Shown here: positions 13,991 to 14,583 of the stretch, piece after piece | How positions within the stretch are numbered: position 1 is the stretch's first letter | How the letters are laid out: each line of letters begins with the position of its first letter | DNA from: Dehalococcoidia bacterium | GTDB lineage: Bacteria > Chloroflexota > Dehalococcoidia > JAENJB01 | Assembly: GCA_030690705.1 (NCBI GenBank) | Contig: JAUYGE010000082.1 | Span: 1 to 14,583 of the forward strand | Length of the DNA stretch: 14,583 nt | Direction of reading: 5' to 3' | The notes under the pieces: model-generated | What the model saw: the letters and a program-made list of their open reading frames with translations, nothing else | Databases searched by the model: none | Told to the model about the DNA's origin: nothing | Translations under genes and position numbers: made by a program

Positions 13991-14022
13991 CTGCGCAAGC
14001 TCACTTGAAGTGAGATGCGCAG
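13991..14022 (+). other. Stem-loop in the predicted leader of the second cytochrome gene
   Basis: CTGCGCA (13991-13997) pairs with TGCGCAG (14016-14022), and inside it CTCAC (14000-14004) pairs with GTGAG (14010-14014) around a 5-base loop. This makes 12 paired bases with a small internal loop. CGGG at 13981 and CCCG at 14023 could extend it across a bulge. No T-run follows. It may affect mRNA stability or translation. No known riboswitch is recognised. Confidence 0.45.
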
Positions 14023-14071
14023 CCCGGGGCGTTGTGGCGAAGTATGCCACCCAGGAGAGAGGGGGCAGGAA

Positions 14072-14452
14072 ATGGGCCTGAGAAGGGTCAGGATGGTTGG
14101 TGCGTTGGTGTTGCTCGTAGCTCTGGTCGCGTTGATGTCGGCTTGCAGGGGGCGGACGAACGTCGCGAATGCCAATGCTCAGGGCGAACAGCTTTACCAG
14201 GCCAATTGCGCCGGATGCCACGGGATAGATGCTGCTGGCGGAATAAGTGTTGGCGGAGTGAGATCGGGCAACCTGAGGGCGCGTTCGCTCGACGCGTTGT
14301 ACTTTAACGATACTCATCTTATCTCCCGCTCTATTCTCGACGGCAAGGACGAAGAGGGCAAAGACCTGGATGCCGCCATGCCGCGCTGGAGGGGCAAGCT
14401 GTCGGAGGCCGCAGTGACCGAGATTATCAATTATCTCAGGAGGCTGCGATAG
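14072..14452 (+). CDS. Second lipoprotein monohaem cytochrome c
   Basis: 126 residues. A basic n-region (GLRRVR) and a strong hydrophobic helix end at LMSAC, so Cys25 is the probable lipid anchor. The haem site is CAGCH (Cys46, Cys49, His50) in QLYQANCAGCHGIDAAGG. Met103 in DAAMPRWRGKLSE is the likely distal ligand before the last helix VTEIINYLRRLR. This is a normal small class I cytochrome domain, tethered by only a short linker, unlike the longer Ala/Pro tether of the cytochrome at 13103. ATG 14072 has a GAGAGGGGG tract about 6 bases upstream. An in-frame ATG at 14015 falls in the leader stem-loop and would spoil the signal peptide. It follows the copied palindrome-bearing promoter and is probably co-transcribed with the next gene. 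Confidence 0.93.
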   Translation: MGLRRVRMVGALVLLVALVALMSACRGRTNVANANAQGEQLYQANCAGCHGIDAAGGISVGGVRSGNLRARSLDALYFNDTHLISRSILDGKDEEGKDLDAAMPRWRGKLSEAAVTEIINYLRRLR

Positions 14453-14459
14453 GTGCGGG

Positions 14460-14478
14460 AGAGGTCGGACAGACCTCT
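14460..14478 (+). other. Small stem-loop between the second cytochrome and the last gene
   Basis: AGAGGTC (14460-14466) and GACCTCT (14472-14478) form a perfect 7-bp stem with a 5-base loop, 7 bases after the cytochrome stop. No T-run follows, so it is more likely an intercistronic hairpin than a terminator. Confidence 0.4.
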
Positions 14479-14514
14479 GAGGGCGAATGCTGAAAGGGAG
14501 GTGTGCCAGTTCAG

Positions 14515-14583
14515 GTGAAGAACAGTGAGAAGTATGCTGACGTACTAATCGGGTTGGGGGCATCTTTCGTGGTGATGACATCG
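14515..14583 (+). CDS. N-terminus of a probable membrane protein (truncated by window edge)
   Basis: A GTG at 14515 opens a frame that runs 23 codons to the window end: a short charged start (MKNSEKYAD) and then a hydrophobic stretch (VLIGLGASFVVMTS), the look of a first membrane helix. AAAGGGAGG lies at 14493-14501, 13 bases upstream, a little far. A GTG at 14503 is in frame but too close to it. The position directly after a cytochrome gene would fit a membrane partner of electron transfer, but too little is visible to assign a family. Confidence 0.5.
   Translation, partial: MKNSEKYADVLIGLGASFVVMTS

Larger units (their letters stand above)
13469..14071. other. Gene-free interval of about 600 bases with decayed duplication, repeat and second promoter
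   Basis: No intact gene is seen. In order it holds about 50 bases of unassigned sequence, a remnant of the response regulator 3' end (13521-13646), a palindromic repeat element (13663-13784), a copy of the palindrome-bearing promoter (about 13848-13920) and a structured leader (13991-14022). The order regulator end, then promoter, mirrors 8071-8330, as expected if this interval is an old duplicate of that segment later interrupted by the repeat. Confidence 0.7.

Noticed and set aside
13931..14581. 216-codon open frame on the - strand over the second cytochrome
   Set aside because: The + strand encodes a clear CxxCH lipoprotein there; the antisense frame has no domain and crosses the leader and intercistronic hairpins.

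Overview
The window is GC-rich bacterial DNA from an organism I cannot name. The gene content would fit an uncultivated Chloroflexota (Dehalococcoidia-like) genome: flavin oxidoreductases, a small-type PurL, a Cache-type histidine kinase, many lipoproteins and 'CATTGCGAG' palindromic repeats. This placement is an inference with low confidence. No rRNA, tRNA, CRISPR array or transposase gene is visible. Apart from the first 500 bases, every gene lies on the + strand.

Left edge (1 to about 560, - strand, visibly more AT-rich): a small XRE-family regulator is followed 3 bases later by the start of a protein that looks like a PD-(D/E)XK restriction endonuclease, cut by the window edge. A perfect 13-bp inverted repeat sits just upstream of the regulator. 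The layout resembles a controller (C) protein restriction-modification cassette.

Metabolic block (687 to 5780): a strong sigma70-like promoter leads into a GlcD/VAO-type FAD oxidoreductase. Then come a palindromic repeat element, an old-yellow-enzyme-type flavoprotein that ends at a four-cysteine Fe-S motif, and purL of purine synthesis.

Signalling block (5777 to 8222): a Cache/HAMP/HisKA_3 histidine kinase overlaps purL by 4 bases, and a NarL/LuxR response regulator overlaps the kinase by 8 bases.

Extracytoplasmic block (8223 to 13468): a promoter region with two 15-bp palindromes 22 bp apart precedes five genes, all predicted lipoproteins. In order they are small lipoprotein A1, large Ig-like lipoprotein B1, small A2 (paralogue of A1), large B2 (paralogue of B1) and a monohaem cytochrome c.

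Gap 13469 to 14071 (about 600 bases): it holds a decayed copy of the 3' end of the response regulator gene, a second palindromic repeat element, and a second copy of the same promoter with the same two palindromes at identical spacing. A stem-loop lies in the predicted leader. This promoter faces a second lipoprotein cytochrome c (14072 to 14452) and the start of a probable membrane protein cut by the right edge.

The main hypothesis is that the kinase/regulator pair controls two transcription units of surface lipoproteins and cytochromes. The second promoter appears to have arisen by segmental duplication of the regulator 3' end plus promoter. The lipoprotein pair has itself been duplicated, and the large lipoprotein is internally a two-module duplication. 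I recognise no described pathway made of these parts.
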